A DNA stretch of 64,000 nt from Flavobacterium akiainvivens (GCF_001278115.1 NZ_LIYD01000005.1:1308551-1372550); one strand, 5' to 3'. Positions 6,880-16,373 are shown, counted from the stretch's first letter. Program-made: numbers and translations. The notes: a model not told the origin generated them from the letters alone.

Positions 6880-8976
6880 TTATCTAACGAAGGCATTTGC
6901 CATGCCGCCGTCTACATTTATGGTGTTGCCGGTGCTTTTGTTCAGTACGCTTACGCAGGCAAATACACCGTTTGCAATATCATCGGGTAAAATAATCTCG
7001 TTAAGCAGGTTGCGCTTGGCATAGTGCGCCGGTAGCTCCTCAACGCTAATGCCGTATGCTTTGGCGCGGCCCTCGGCCCACTCGCCTTCCCATATTTTGC
7101 TGCCTACAATAACACCATCCGGGTTTACTGTATTTACACGTATTTTATCTGCCGCAAGCTCTGCGGCAAGCAGGCGCGTCATGTGCTGCTGTGCAGCTTT
7201 GGCAGTGCCATAGCCCACGTTGTTAGGCCCGGCCACAAGGCCGTTTTTGCTGGCAATGTTTACAATATCGCCGCCAAGGCCCTGTTTGCGCATAATGGCA
7301 ACGCCCTGCTGCGCCATCATAAACTGGCCTTTAACCAGTACGTTTTGCAGTAAATCCCAATCCTTAAGCGTAGTATCTTCCAGCGATTTAGATATGGCAA
7401 GCCCGGCTGAGTGCACTATAATGTCTACCCCACCAAAGGCAAGGCTGGCTTTTTTATAGGCTTCGGCAATAGCGGCTTCGTTTGTTACATCGCACACCAC
7501 TACTTCGGCCTGGTCTTTTTTATAGGTTTTAAGGGCGGCATCAAGCGCATCTTTGCTCAGGTCGGTAAGCACCACAACAGCGCCTTCGGCCACAAGCTTA
7601 TCGGCAATAGCCTTACCTATACCCCCACCGCCACCGGTAACAATAGCCACCTTACGGCTCAGCGGTTTCTCGGCAGGCATGCGCTGCAGCTTGGCTTCTT
7701 CAAGCAGCCAGTATTCTATATCAAAGGCTTCCTGCCTTGGTAGTGATGTATATTCTGTAATGGCCTCAGCACCACGCATAACGTTTATGGCGTTAACGTA
7801 AAACTCACTCGCCACACGTGCGGTTTGCTTGTCTTTCGCAAAGCTGAACATACCCACTCCCGGATAAATGATAATCACTGGGTTAGGGTCGCGCATGGCG
7901 GGGCTGTTAGGGTGCTTGCAGGTTTCATAGTACTGCTTGTATTCTTCGCGGTACTGTGCAAAAGCCGGTTTTAGCTTCTCTAATACAGCTGCGGTATCTT
8001 CTACATTTTCACCGGTAGAAAGATTCAATACCAATGGCTGAATCTTGGTACGCAAAAAGTGGTCTGGGCAGCTGGTACCCAGCGGTGCAAGGCGGTCGAG
8101 GTCGTTACTGTTAATGAACTCCAGTACCACATCGCTATCGGTAAAATGGCCCACCATACGGTTTTCGCTCGATGCCAATCCGCGCAATAGCGGCATAATA
8201 ACCGCGGCTTTGTCAAGGCGTGCTTCTTTGCCCAGGCTTTCTATTTTCTGCCCGCCAAAAACGCTGCCTTTTTCCTTTATTTTTTTGGCAATGTATTCTG
8301 ATGCCATTTCAATAACCTCAAGGCTGTTCATGTAGCACTCATAAGAGGTGTCGCCCCATGTAAACAGGCCATGGCTGCCCAGCACTATACCGCGGATACC
8401 CGGGTTATCGTTAAGGCATTTTTCCAACTGAAGGCCCAGGTCAAAACCGGGGCGCTGCCATGGTACCCAGCCCATGGTATCGCCCCATATTTCTTTAGTT
8501 ACCTGCTCGCTGTCTTTAGCGGCGGCAACGGCAATAAGGGCATCGGGGTGCAGGTGGTCTATGTGCTTAAACGGCAGCAGGCCGTGCAGCGGGGTGTCGA
8601 TAGACGGTGCCTTGCTGTCAAGGTCGTAAATACAGTGGTTAAAAAGGCCCACCATACGGTCTTCGTCGGCCAGGCCGCCGTAAACGTTTTTAAGGTCGCG
8701 CAGACGCCCGGTGTACAGCCCGGCAATACCGCTGCGGGTAAGTGTGCCTATATCGCCACCGGAGCCTTTTACCCACATTACCTCAACTTCTTCGTTGGTA
8801 AGGGGGTCTTTTTCTATTGTTTTGCAGGAAGTGTTGCCACCGCCATAGTTGGTTATCCTTAAATCTGCGCCCAAAATATTTGAGCGGTACAGGAACAAAG
8901 CCACTTGGTCATCGCCAAACGATGCAGCTTTTTGCTCGTCCCATAAATAGTCTACGTACTGAAAATTTTTTACCAT
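6880..8976 (-). CDS. Bifunctional rhamnulose-1-phosphate aldolase / lactaldehyde dehydrogenase
   Basis: A 698-residue fusion. Residues 1-430 are a class II aldolase/adducin domain with zinc ligands in HLHPD (H141, H143) and GSHG (H202). Residues 440-698 are a short-chain dehydrogenase with TGGGGGIG (447-454), S576 and YGTAK (Y589, K593). It would cleave L-rhamnulose-1-phosphate to dihydroxyacetone phosphate and L-lactaldehyde and oxidise the aldehyde to L-lactate. An in-frame ATG exists at 9021, but it overlaps a perfect -7 element (9019-9026) of a promoter module, so the start at 8976 (MVKNFQYVDYLW) is chosen. This gene thus has its own promoter inside the rhamnose cluster. Confidence 0.9.
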   Translation of the reverse strand: MVKNFQYVDYLWDEQKAASFGDDQVALFLYRSNILGADLRITNYGGGNTSCKTIEKDPLTNEEVEVMWVKGSGGDIGTLTRSGIAGLYTGRLRDLKNVYGGLADEDRMVGLFNHCIYDLDSKAPSIDTPLHGLLPFKHIDHLHPDALIAVAAAKDSEQVTKEIWGDTMGWVPWQRPGFDLGLQLEKCLNDNPGIRGIVLGSHGLFTWGDTSYECYMNSLEVIEMASEYIAKKIKEKGSVFGGQKIESLGKEARLDKAAVIMPLLRGLASSENRMVGHFTDSDVVLEFINSNDLDRLAPLGTSCPDHFLRTKIQPLVLNLSTGENVEDTAAVLEKLKPAFAQYREEYKQYYETCKHPNSPAMRDPNPVIIIYPGVGMFSFAKDKQTARVASEFYVNAINVMRGAEAITEYTSLPRQEAFDIEYWLLEEAKLQRMPAEKPLSRKVAIVTGGGGGIGKAIADKLVAEGAVVVLTDLSKDALDAALKTYKKDQAEVVVCDVTNEAAIAEAYKKASLAFGGVDIIVHSAGLAISKSLEDTTLKDWDLLQNVLVKGQFMMAQQGVAIMRKQGLGGDIVNIASKNGLVAGPNNVGYGTAKAAQQHMTRLLAAELAADKIRVNTVNPDGVIVGSKIWEGEWAEGRAKAYGISVEELPAHYAKRNLLNEIILPDDIANGVFACVSVLNKSTGNTINVDGGMANAFVR

Positions 8977-9018
8977 TTTATTATCACGATAATTAGTGAA
9001 TGTCTTAAAGAATTGGGT

Positions 9019-9063
9019 CAAAAATACCTTAATCAGCTAAAGGCAGTATCCTGTACCATGCTG
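9019..9063 (-). promoter_or_regulatory. Promoter module of the aldolase/dehydrogenase gene
   Basis: On the minus strand the half-sites CAGCA and CAGGA lie exactly 10 bp apart (9063-9049, CAGCATGGTACAGGA). A 22-bp spacer follows, then TATTTTTG (9026-9019), a perfect TAnnTTTG -7 element. The start codon is 42 nt further on. The first half-site deviates at one base from the CAGGA consensus shared with seven other promoters here. Confidence 0.65.
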
Positions 9064-9124
9064 TCAGGCAGCAAAAAATTTGTATGGCGGTTATAAGAAT
9101 AATTATCAAACACTTAAGAGAGGC

Positions 9125-9439
9125 TTACGACATATAAAACACCTCAGCAAGCGGCGTGCTTACCGGTGAGTTATCAGGGTTGCTTTCCATAATATCTTTC
9201 ATGTAGGCCCACCATTTTTGCATTACGGGGTGCGAAGGCAAATCGGCAAATGCAGCCTCATCTTCAACCAGCAGTGTACCGAAAAGCGCATTAGTGCTTT
9301 CATCCAGAAAAATACTGTAATCGCTTACGCCGGTTTGTTTTAAAAGGCTGTGCAGTTCAGGCCAAATTTCATCATGGCGCTTTTTATATTCGTCTTCATA
9401 GCCTCTATACAGCTGCATTTTAAATGCGAGTCGTTTCAT
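9125..9439 (-). CDS. rhaM: L-rhamnose mutarotase
   Basis: A 104-residue protein of the usual RhaM length and dimeric ferredoxin-like fold. It interconverts alpha and beta anomers of L-rhamnose, supplying the isomerase with its preferred form. Conserved features are the [23 protein letters not shown] start with catalytic H22, the FGTLLVED strand, and the [12 protein letters not shown] tryptophan pair. It lies second in the rhamnose operon, 73 bp after rhaT. No signal peptide; cytoplasmic. Confidence 0.93.
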   Translation of the reverse strand: MKRLAFKMQLYRGYEDEYKKRHDEIWPELHSLLKQTGVSDYSIFLDESTNALFGTLLVEDEAAFADLPSHPVMQKWWAYMKDIMESNPDNSPVSTPLAEVFYMS

Positions 9440-9512
9440 GTATGTTCAATGTTTAATGTTCAGGGTTCAGTGTTTTAAAAATGGCTAAGAGCTGAAAGCT
9501 GACAGCTAAAAT

Positions 9513-10601
9513 CTACTTAAGCGAATTACCATAACCTACCACCATTACCGATAGCAGTATGGCTAAAATGCCCAGCGTTATGGTTATTACTGTTTTCCGG
9601 TTTACGCCTTTCCATTCTTTTAGGATAATGCCCCACAGGTTGGCAATAAAGATGATAAATGCCATATGCAGTATCCACGAACTTGGGCCGTTGCCCATGC
9701 GGCTTTCGCCCATACCATAGAAGAAAAATTGCAAAAACCATGTAGTACCCGCCAGCGCACAAAAAATAATATTTGCCAGCACCGGCACATTTGGTTTGCG
9801 ATAATCGCTTAGGGTTTTATTTTTAATAGCCAGGAACAGGCAGCCCACAAGGTTGCTCAGCAAACCGCCCCACAGCACTACTATGTACGTTACGTTATTT
9901 TGGAACAAGAATTCGCCATGGCCGGGGTTTGCGGCTTTCCAAAGCTCGTTAGCCACATCGGCCATGGGTTTTCCGGCTTCAAGGCCAAAATTAAAGCAGG
10001 CGCTCAGTACACCTGATATGATGGATACCAGTAATCCTAAGCCAAATTTATATTCGGTTGCCACCGATGCCCCGTGCGGGTCAGTACCCACAACCTTAAG
10101 CTGTTTTTCTTTCATTACACCGGCCTTGCCACAAATAACAATAGCTATAATACATATAAACAGCCCAAGCAGCACCATTTGCCCCCACGCGGAGCCCGCT
10201 ATGGCGCTAATACTGTCTTTACCGGGTTCAGGATATATTTCATAATAAATAGATGGCAGCAACGAGCCAAACACCATGCACAGCCCAAGTATTACACTAC
10301 TGCCCAACGCCACACCCAAATAGCGCACACCCAGCCCATAAGTAAAACCACCTATGCCCCACAGCACGCCAAACAAAAACGCCAGCACTATTACAGAGCC
10401 TTTAGCCTCGGCAATTATATTCCAAAAATCAGGTATGGTAAGCCAGGCAGCAAGTGGTGGCACTATAAGCCACGAAAAAATTCCGCCTACAAGCCAGTAG
10501 GTTTCCCACGACCAGCCTTTTACTTTTTTAAAGGGTATATAAAAACTTCCGGAGGCAAACCCTCCTATAAAATGGAATATAACACCTAAGAGTGCACTCA
10601 T
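9513..10601 (-). CDS. rhaT: L-rhamnose/proton symporter
   Basis: A 362-residue inner-membrane protein with about ten hydrophobic segments. The opening MSALLGVIFHFIGGFASGSFYIPFKKVKGWSWETYW is highly characteristic of RhaT (drug/metabolite transporter superfamily). It imports L-rhamnose, released in the periplasm by GH78/GH106 enzymes, with protons. It is the first gene of the rhamnose operon and is preceded by the CAGGA-type promoter module at 10652-10696, which places transport under the same presumed control as the pectin enzymes. Confidence 0.94.
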   Translation of the reverse strand: MSALLGVIFHFIGGFASGSFYIPFKKVKGWSWETYWLVGGIFSWLIVPPLAAWLTIPDFWNIIAEAKGSVIVLAFLFGVLWGIGGFTYGLGVRYLGVALGSSVILGLCMVFGSLLPSIYYEIYPEPGKDSISAIAGSAWGQMVLLGLFICIIAIVICGKAGVMKEKQLKVVGTDPHGASVATEYKFGLGLLVSIISGVLSACFNFGLEAGKPMADVANELWKAANPGHGEFLFQNNVTYIVVLWGGLLSNLVGCLFLAIKNKTLSDYRKPNVPVLANIIFCALAGTTWFLQFFFYGMGESRMGNGPSSWILHMAFIIFIANLWGIILKEWKGVNRKTVITITLGILAILLSVMVVGYGNSLK

Positions 10602-10651
10602 AACAAATTGGTTGTTTTATTATCGGCTAAAAGCCTGTTGATTTGGTTGCC

Positions 10652-10696
10652 GAAAAGTAAGGTTTACTTAAAAAACCACCATCATGTAGTGTCATG
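10652..10696 (-). promoter_or_regulatory. Promoter module of the rhaT operon
   Basis: On the minus strand CATGACACTACATGA (10696-10682) contains two identical CATGA half-sites exactly 10 bp apart. It is followed by 22 bp and then TACTTTTC (10659-10652), one base off the TAnnTTTG -7 consensus. The rhaT start codon lies 50 nt downstream. Both half-sites carry T instead of G at the third position of CAGGA. Confidence 0.65.
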
Positions 10697-10875
10697 TATT
10701 TCTGCCGAAAGGGCAAAAAAAAGCAGGTAAAATTTTACATACTGTAATTTTACCCGCTACTACATAAATATATAACCTTATTTTAATTTTATAAATCCTG
10801 AGTAAAGAATTTTAAACGCAAAGGCCATCAAGCTTTCACGAAGAACACGAAGCTGTCAGGATAAACACCATTTTA

Positions 10876-10899
10876 AAGAACACAAAGCTTTGTGTTCTT
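10876..10899. repeat. Perfect 24-bp palindrome
   Basis: AAGAACACAAAG (10876-10887) is followed directly by its exact reverse complement (10888-10899). It lies about 90 bp past the GH105 stop, within a block of short repeated words such as AACACGAAG and CACTTTGTG typical of dispersed flavobacterial intergenic repeats. A terminator or attenuator role for the GH28-GH105 transcript is possible, but there is no long T tract. Confidence 0.55.
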
Positions 10900-10990
10900 C
10901 CGCCAACAGGCGGTTTTCTATAGTGCACTTTGTGAAAAAACCTGGTGCACTTTGTGTTTAAAAAAAATATATCCTAACCTTGTTAAACTA

Positions 10991-12145
10991 TTACTTAAGC
11001 TTGTACACTTCGCTGCCCGCAAGAAGGAAACACCCAAGCCCGTAATCTTCAAAATCAGGTTCTTTGTTTACGGCTAACGGCTGCCCGTCTTTAGGCTCTT
11101 TGCCCGTGCCCTGCACCCAGCCTAAAAACCCGGTTGGCTGCACGCAGTCGGCCACCATGGCATTCCACGCTTTTAGCAATACGGGCAGATAGGTATCACG
11201 GTCTATAATACCTTTGTTTATGCCATACGCCATACCGTATACAAACAGGGCGCTGCCTGTCATTTCTTTACCGCCAAAATGTGTTGGGTCGTGCAGGCTT
11301 ACATTCCAAAGCCCGTCTGCCCTTTGTATGGCCGGCAATGCCGAAAGCAGGTCTTTATAATCCTGCAGGTACTCGGCATAATGCGGGTCTGTCTTAGGGG
11401 TAATATCCAGTGTGCGCACCAGGGCAGCTACTACCCAGCCATCGCCACGGCTCCAGTAGCAATCTTCCCCGTTAGGCTCAGCATACGGCGGAACAAAATC
11501 CTTATCCCTCCACCACAGCTTGTCTTCACGATTGTAAAGGCCGTTTCCGCCATGTTTGTTTTTAGTGTAGGCATACATTTGGTAATTACGCTCAAAATAC
11601 CTGTTGTCGTTATACAGCTTACCCAGCTTTGCATACACCGGCATAGCCATTTGCAGCGCATCTATCCAGTCCCAATCGTCTATCTTATCGGTAGCCATCA
11701 TGCGGTCTATAGAGGCTTTTATATCCTTAACCCTCTCCGGATGCTTACCTCCATCAAGGTTATACAGGTCTATATAGGTTTGCCCTGCACAGTGGTTATC
11801 GGCATGGCGGGTTTCCATACCGCCGCGCAGCCCCCATTTGTGCCTTTCGCCCCACAGCACGGCATAATCATAGTATTTTTTATCTTTATCTATCTCATAC
11901 ATTGCCATAAGGCCTTCATAGTATACAGCCCTTGTCCACAGGTTGCTGCTGCGTTCTTTGCCACCGCCAAAGGTAGGCGCACCCGGATCCGGCCACTTTT
12001 GCATAAAGTAATTGTTAGAACGCTGCATTACTTCCAATACCGAAGCTTTGGACGGAATTTCATTGCCTGCAACACTCTTTTGCGTTTTACACGAATAAAG
12101 CACAAGGCTTAGGGCTACAACACCCGTTAATAGTATTTTTTTCAT
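10991..12145 (-). CDS. GH105 unsaturated rhamnogalacturonyl hydrolase, lipoprotein
   Basis: A 384-residue (alpha/alpha)6-barrel of the GH88/GH105 type. It carries a lipoprotein signal with lipobox cysteine C19 (VLYSC), so it is probably membrane-anchored. The general acid is probably D162 in DWIDALQM, the position of the W-x-D-x-L-x-M motif. Such enzymes hydrate the 4,5-unsaturated uronic acid at the non-reducing end of oligosaccharides made by rhamnogalacturonan lyases. It lies 26 bp after the GH28 gene and shares its promoter. It is the most divergent of the three GH105-like proteins in the window and could prefer a different aglycone. Confidence 0.86.
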   Translation of the reverse strand: MKKILLTGVVALSLVLYSCKTQKSVAGNEIPSKASVLEVMQRSNNYFMQKWPDPGAPTFGGGKERSSNLWTRAVYYEGLMAMYEIDKDKKYYDYAVLWGERHKWGLRGGMETRHADNHCAGQTYIDLYNLDGGKHPERVKDIKASIDRMMATDKIDDWDWIDALQMAMPVYAKLGKLYNDNRYFERNYQMYAYTKNKHGGNGLYNREDKLWWRDKDFVPPYAEPNGEDCYWSRGDGWVVAALVRTLDITPKTDPHYAEYLQDYKDLLSALPAIQRADGLWNVSLHDPTHFGGKEMTGSALFVYGMAYGINKGIIDRDTYLPVLLKAWNAMVADCVQPTGFLGWVQGTGKEPKDGQPLAVNKEPDFEDYGLGCFLLAGSEVYKLK

Positions 12146-12171
12146 TAGATATTTCTTAATCAGCTAAGCTG

Positions 12172-13599
12172 TTATTTATTGTTCAGGTATTTTTCAAGTT
12201 CAGATACCGCAGCGGCATCAACCTTATCATACGTTATATTCTCTGTTTTCAGGTTTTCAACAAACTGAACCGGGTTTATGGTATCGCCAACAGTGGCAAC
12301 GTGCACATTCTCCATTTCTACATTTTTAACGGGCAGCTTCTTATCGCCTTTCAACTCATAAATCAGGTGTGCCGACTTACACTCAATGTTTTTCATGTGT
12401 ATGCCGTCTATACGGGTAATGCGCTCTTCATAAGTTGGCACCAGCGTGCGCCACTGGTACAGCACATCGGTATCAATTTCAAGAACACGAAGCGTGCCAC
12501 CGGTCTTAATATTTTCCATGTAAATGTTTTCTACAAAAGCGCCCCTGCGGTGGTTGGTTTTTATAAAAAACAGGCGGTGCACTGTATTTGGCGCCACACA
12601 ATCGTGCATGTACACATTGCGGATACCACCCGATATTTCGCTGCCAATACCCAAAAGCAAATGCCCGGCAGTAATTTTACAGTTGCGTATTACAATATTT
12701 TCAGATGGCGTATCAAGTCTCCAGCCGTCCTGGTTTGAACCTGATTTTATAACTACGGCATCATCACCCTGGTTAAACAGACAGTCTTCTACAAGAAAAT
12801 TACGGCTCATTTCAAGGTCAATACCATCGTTATTATGGCCTTTTGCTTCAACATTAAGGTTGCGCACCACACCACCATTTGTCATATACATGTGTATGGT
12901 CCAAAAGGGGCTGTTTTTTATGGTAAAACCGTCAAGCAGTACTGTTTTACACCTGTTAAACTGTATAAGGTGCGGACGCAGGTTGTTTTGCCCTACTGCC
13001 ATTTGCCTTTTTTCTACAGGCACACCTTCAGCCGCCATTTTGTATAACGATTTTAATGCCTCCATGTGCGGCTCCGGCCTGGGAAACCATTTTCGCCAGT
13101 TATCCATAACAGGGCTAAGGCTGCCTTTGCCCGTAATGGCTATATTTTCGCACTCAAAGGCATACAAAAGGGGCGAATAATTATAACACTCAAACCCTTC
13201 CCAAGAGGTCATTACAGCCGGCAGATAATCGTTAGGATTATCAGTAAAAGTTATAACGGCATTATCTTCAAGGTGCAGGTTTACATTACTTTTAAAATGA
13301 ATTGGGCCTGTAAGCCATGTGCCGTTTGGTATTATTACCCTTCCACCGCCTGCTTTATTACAGGCCGCAATGGCTTTGGCTATAGCCTGCGTATTCTTAA
13401 CTTTTCCACCTTCAACAGCGCCATACTCTTTAATGTTGAAATCCTTTTCTGGATACACAAACAGCCTGACAGAGTCCATGGCAAACGGGGCTTTTACGGC
13501 AACCGATGTATACTGTGGTACTGCCGTAGAATTACAGGCACTATAAAAAACACTTATAAGGGTAAAGGCTACTATTTTTAAGAATACTGTTTTTTTCAC
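12172..13599 (-). CDS. GH28 polygalacturonase-family lipoprotein
   Basis: A right-handed parallel beta-helix enzyme of 475 residues counted from a GTG start. The GTG gives VKKTVFLKIVAFTLISVFYSAC, a clean lipoprotein signal (C22). An in-frame ATG at 13638 lies upstream of the -7 element of the promoter module at 13621-13665 and is therefore rejected. Active-site motifs are NNDGID (D258, D261), QGDD (278-280), AGH with H313, and IGSE (319-321). GH28 enzymes cleave alpha-1,4-galacturonan or galacturonate-rhamnose linkages by inversion. Having its own promoter, it heads a two-gene unit with GH105. Confidence 0.88.
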   Translation of the reverse strand: MKKTVFLKIVAFTLISVFYSACNSTAVPQYTSVAVKAPFAMDSVRLFVYPEKDFNIKEYGAVEGGKVKNTQAIAKAIAACNKAGGGRVIIPNGTWLTGPIHFKSNVNLHLEDNAVITFTDNPNDYLPAVMTSWEGFECYNYSPLLYAFECENIAITGKGSLSPVMDNWRKWFPRPEPHMEALKSLYKMAAEGVPVEKRQMAVGQNNLRPHLIQFNRCKTVLLDGFTIKNSPFWTIHMYMTNGGVVRNLNVEAKGHNNDGIDLEMSRNFLVEDCLFNQGDDAVVIKSGSNQDGWRLDTPSENIVIRNCKITAGHLLLGIGSEISGGIRNVYMHDCVAPNTVHRLFFIKTNHRRGAFVENIYMENIKTGGTLRVLEIDTDVLYQWRTLVPTYEERITRIDGIHMKNIECKSAHLIYELKGDKKLPVKNVEMENVHVATVGDTINPVQFVENLKTENITYDKVDAAAVSELEKYLNNK

Positions 13600-13620
13600 A
13601 ACACATAATTGTTTAAAGTT

Positions 13621-13665
13621 GAAAATTATGCATCCCATAGTGTTTGTTTATCCTGTGCTGTCCTG
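13621..13665 (-). promoter_or_regulatory. Promoter module of the GH28-GH105 unit
   Basis: On the minus strand CAGGACAGCACAGGA (13665-13651) gives two perfect CAGGA half-sites 10 bp apart, then a 22-bp spacer and TAATTTTC (13628-13621), one base from TAnnTTTG. It sits in the 39-bp space after the CE12 gene and its -7 element extends past the ATG at 13638, leaving the GTG at 13599 as the start, 21 nt downstream. Confidence 0.7.
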
Positions 13666-13677
13666 ATACTTTATACT

Positions 13678-14442
13678 TTACTTCTTTACATACCGGTTTA
13701 ACGGGCACTTCTTAAGCTTCTTTAGCCCTTTTACAACCTGTTCAGCGTTAAGTATAGCGCCGTTTTTCTCGGTATGGGTATGGTCTTTAGGAAAATAATT
13801 TTTTACCACATCAGGCCCCGCTTTTTGGTAAGCCTCAATAATAAGGTCATTGAGCGGAATAAAATATGCCCCGGTTTCTGTAGCCACATCCTTAGCCCAG
13901 GCGGCATATTTGTCTTTGTTTATAGTCCCGTCCGGCTGAAAGTTATTGCGCGGCACGGGGCTGCAAATAATGGCTGTAGCACCTTTGGCTTTGGCCTCGT
14001 TTACAAATTTGCGCATGTAGTGGCCATAGCTGTACACCGTTTCATCTTTCTTAGTTATAAGATTGTGAATCTGCACACTGTCATTACCAATACCCGGCAG
14101 GGTGCCACGTGCACGGAGCGTATCATTCACAGGGCTGCCATCGTTATGGCCAAATTGTATCATTACAAAATCGCCTTTTTTAAGCGTTTTGAGAATGGCA
14201 TCCCAACGGCCTTCGTTAATAAAGGTGCGGCTGCTGCGCCCACCCATGGCATGGTTTTGTATATCAAGTTTTAGGGTATCAAAATGGGTATTCATAAAGC
14301 TGCCCCACCCCCACAGCGAGTCAGACCCCTTGCCACTACCGTTCTTTACGGTAGAATCGCCAATAATATACAGCGTGGTTTTTTGTGCATGTCCCAAAGC
14401 TGTAAAGAACAACATGGCGAATATGATATGTTTAAGCTTCAT
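13678..14442 (-). CDS. CE12 rhamnogalacturonan acetylesterase (SGNH hydrolase)
   Basis: A 254-residue secreted esterase with signal peptide (residues 1-20, GHAQ). SGNH blocks are all present: nucleophile S30 in IIGDSTV, glycine near 67 in AMGGRSSR, N100 in FGHND, and the D220-H223 pair in DHTH. CE12 enzymes remove acetyl groups from galacturonate residues of RG-I, opening the backbone for lyases. Its start codon overlaps the stop of the PL11 gene by one base (TAATG), indicating translational coupling of deacetylation and lyase production. It is the last gene of the long GH2-led operon. Confidence 0.9.
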   Translation of the reverse strand: MKLKHIIFAMLFFTALGHAQKTTLYIIGDSTVKNGSGKGSDSLWGWGSFMNTHFDTLKLDIQNHAMGGRSSRTFINEGRWDAILKTLKKGDFVMIQFGHNDGSPVNDTLRARGTLPGIGNDSVQIHNLITKKDETVYSYGHYMRKFVNEAKAKGATAIICSPVPRNNFQPDGTINKDKYAAWAKDVATETGAYFIPLNDLIIEAYQKAGPDVVKNYFPKDHTHTEKNGAILNAEQVVKGLKKLKKCPLNRYVKK

Positions 14443-16346
14443 TATTTTTTCTTTACAGTAATGTTGGGTTTAGGCTGTTCGGGCATTTTCTCATCTATAT
14501 AAAAGCTTGCGTGCGGAGGCTGGTTGTAAGCCACGTTTTGCCACACAATGCTTAACCTGTATTGCGGGTCGTGCATAAGGGTATACAGCCTGTGTTCTGT
14601 TGGGATGTTTGTACTGAAAATCCTCAGTTCTTTATTATGAGTTGTGCGATAGATTACCTCCTCGCGCCAGTCACCAAACAAATCAACCGACAATACAGGT
14701 GTACTTTTAGTACCGTTGTTAGAAGCACAGTCAAAATCTTTGGTGTCCAGCAGCACTTTTGTAGTTCCGTTCATGTAATCCCACTTGTCTATCACGGTGC
14801 CGTTTAATATTTCGCTTAGCAGGTCGCCGTCCCAGTAAATACCAAAGTTACAGGCCGGTATATTTTCGCCTATGCGGTTGCCTTTGCTGTCATACAGGCC
14901 GGTAATGCCGGCACCTGTAACCCAGCACTCACTACCCGGGTAGCGTGGGTCTATATTAAGCGAAAGCCCCCTGCCCGGCCCCTGAAATTTATCTTCCTTA
15001 CGCGATTCTACCGAGGCTATTTTCCATAATACCTCTCCCGTTTTGCCATCGCGCATGTGCATACCGGCATCGTCAAAACGCTCCTGTATATCAAATATCT
15101 CAATGCCCGGACGGGTTGGGTCAAGGTCGCCCACGTGCAGGGCATCGCCGTGGCCAAAGCCTGTGCTGTGCAGCCCCTTGCCGTTATCATTAATGGTCAT
15201 GGCGCCATACACAATTTCATCCTTACCATCGCCATCTACATCGGTAATCGAAAGGTTGTGGTTACCCTGCCCGCGGTACTTGCGGTTTTCTTCCGATGTG
15301 TCTGAATCAAACAACCAGCGCAGGCTCAGCTTTTTGTCCTTAAAATCATAGGCTGCAATGGCCGTGCGGGTGTAATAGCCGCGGCACATAACCAGGCTGG
15401 CGTTTTTACCGTCAAGATAAGCCGCTGCTGCCAGGAAACGGTCGCTGCGGTTGCCGTTCCCATCACCCCAAATTTCCTTAAGCTGTTCGGGCGTAGGGTT
15501 TTCGGTATCAGGGTGGCGGGGTACTTCATACTTAACGGTATGAATTTCAGCGCCGGTACGCCCGTCAAAAACAGTAAGGTATTCCGGCCCCAGCAGTATG
15601 TGCCCGGTTTCGTTTACCCAGTTTTTAGTTGCATCGCCTATTACCTTACCCTTGCCGTCTACCGAACCATCGGCGGTTTTCATGGCTACTTCGGCAATGC
15701 CATCACCGTCAAGGTCATACACAATAAACTGCGTGTAGTGTGCGCCTTCGCGGATGTTTTTGCCCAGGTTAATGGTCCACATCAGGGTGCCATCAAGCTT
15801 ATACGCCTGGAAAATAGGCGGGTCGGTAGGGCCATCGTGGCTGTTGTCGTGCGCCTTGCCGGTTTGGTGCAGTACAATTTCATATTCGCCATCGCCATCA
15901 AGGTCGGCCACCGAAGCATCGCCGGGGGCATAGCCCTCAGGTGTTTTTAGCGGGATTGACAAGTAAGCCGGTGCATTTGCCTTCAGGGTAAAACGGCTGT
16001 CATCTGCCAATTCTTTCTTCCCCGAAAGGGCTTTTACATAGTAGGTATTTTCTTTTGCCTTATCGGCTTTGGTATCTAAAAAGTTAGTGCCTTTGGTAAG
16101 TGGTTTGGCGTTAAGCTTTGTTTCTTTACCATCGGTTTTGCGGTACAGGTTAAAGGCCGTGGCCTTGTCTTCGGTACCTAAAAGCCTCCAGCTTACAAAG
16201 ATGCCATCCTGCTGCGGTACTGCCACCACGCCACGTTTTAAATACTCCATATTGCGCTGTGCCAGCACGTTAGCAAAACTAAAAAGTAGCAAAAGGGTGC
16301 AAAAAGCGCCCCTAAACCGCGCTTTATGGTAAAAGGTTGTAGTCAT
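14442..16346 (-). CDS. PL11 rhamnogalacturonan endolyase
   Basis: A 634-residue secreted lyase with signal peptide to about residue 29. After an N-terminal FnIII-like region (residues 35-125) comes the eight-bladed beta-propeller, rich in calcium-binding DxDGDG loops (ADLDGDGEYE, YDLDGDGIAE, TDVDGDGKDE). Segments PGDASVADLDGDG, HQTGKAHDNSHDG and LLGPEYLTVFDG are PL11 hallmarks. It cleaves the rhamnose-alpha-1,4-galacturonate bond of RG-I by beta-elimination, producing unsaturated ends that the GH105 enzymes process. It is the only polysaccharide lyase in the window. Coupled by TAATG overlap to CE12 and 27 bp behind uxaA. Confidence 0.93.
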   Translation of the reverse strand: MTTTFYHKARFRGAFCTLLLLFSFANVLAQRNMEYLKRGVVAVPQQDGIFVSWRLLGTEDKATAFNLYRKTDGKETKLNAKPLTKGTNFLDTKADKAKENTYYVKALSGKKELADDSRFTLKANAPAYLSIPLKTPEGYAPGDASVADLDGDGEYEIVLHQTGKAHDNSHDGPTDPPIFQAYKLDGTLMWTINLGKNIREGAHYTQFIVYDLDGDGIAEVAMKTADGSVDGKGKVIGDATKNWVNETGHILLGPEYLTVFDGRTGAEIHTVKYEVPRHPDTENPTPEQLKEIWGDGNGNRSDRFLAAAAYLDGKNASLVMCRGYYTRTAIAAYDFKDKKLSLRWLFDSDTSEENRKYRGQGNHNLSITDVDGDGKDEIVYGAMTINDNGKGLHSTGFGHGDALHVGDLDPTRPGIEIFDIQERFDDAGMHMRDGKTGEVLWKIASVESRKEDKFQGPGRGLSLNIDPRYPGSECWVTGAGITGLYDSKGNRIGENIPACNFGIYWDGDLLSEILNGTVIDKWDYMNGTTKVLLDTKDFDCASNNGTKSTPVLSVDLFGDWREEVIYRTTHNKELRIFSTNIPTEHRLYTLMHDPQYRLSIVWQNVAYNQPPHASFYIDEKMPEQPKPNITVKKK

Positions 16347-16373
16347 TTTTATGTTGGTTTAGCGTTTATTGTC

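Larger units (their letters stand above)
10602..10990. other. 389-bp intergenic region: rhaT promoter and palindromic repeats
   Basis: No gene is visible. The left part carries the rhaT promoter module (10652-10696). The right part holds a repeat block: a perfect 24-bp palindrome at 10876-10899 (arm AAGAACACAAAG), CGCC/GGCG around 10901-10913, and two copies of GTGCACTTTGTG near 10922-10956. The palindrome may end transcripts coming from the GH28-GH105 unit upstream. Confidence 0.6.

Noticed and set aside
13600..13638. ATG at 13638 as start of the GH28 gene
   Set aside because: The -7 element of its promoter (13628-13621) lies downstream of this ATG, and the GTG at 13599 gives a proper lipoprotein signal.
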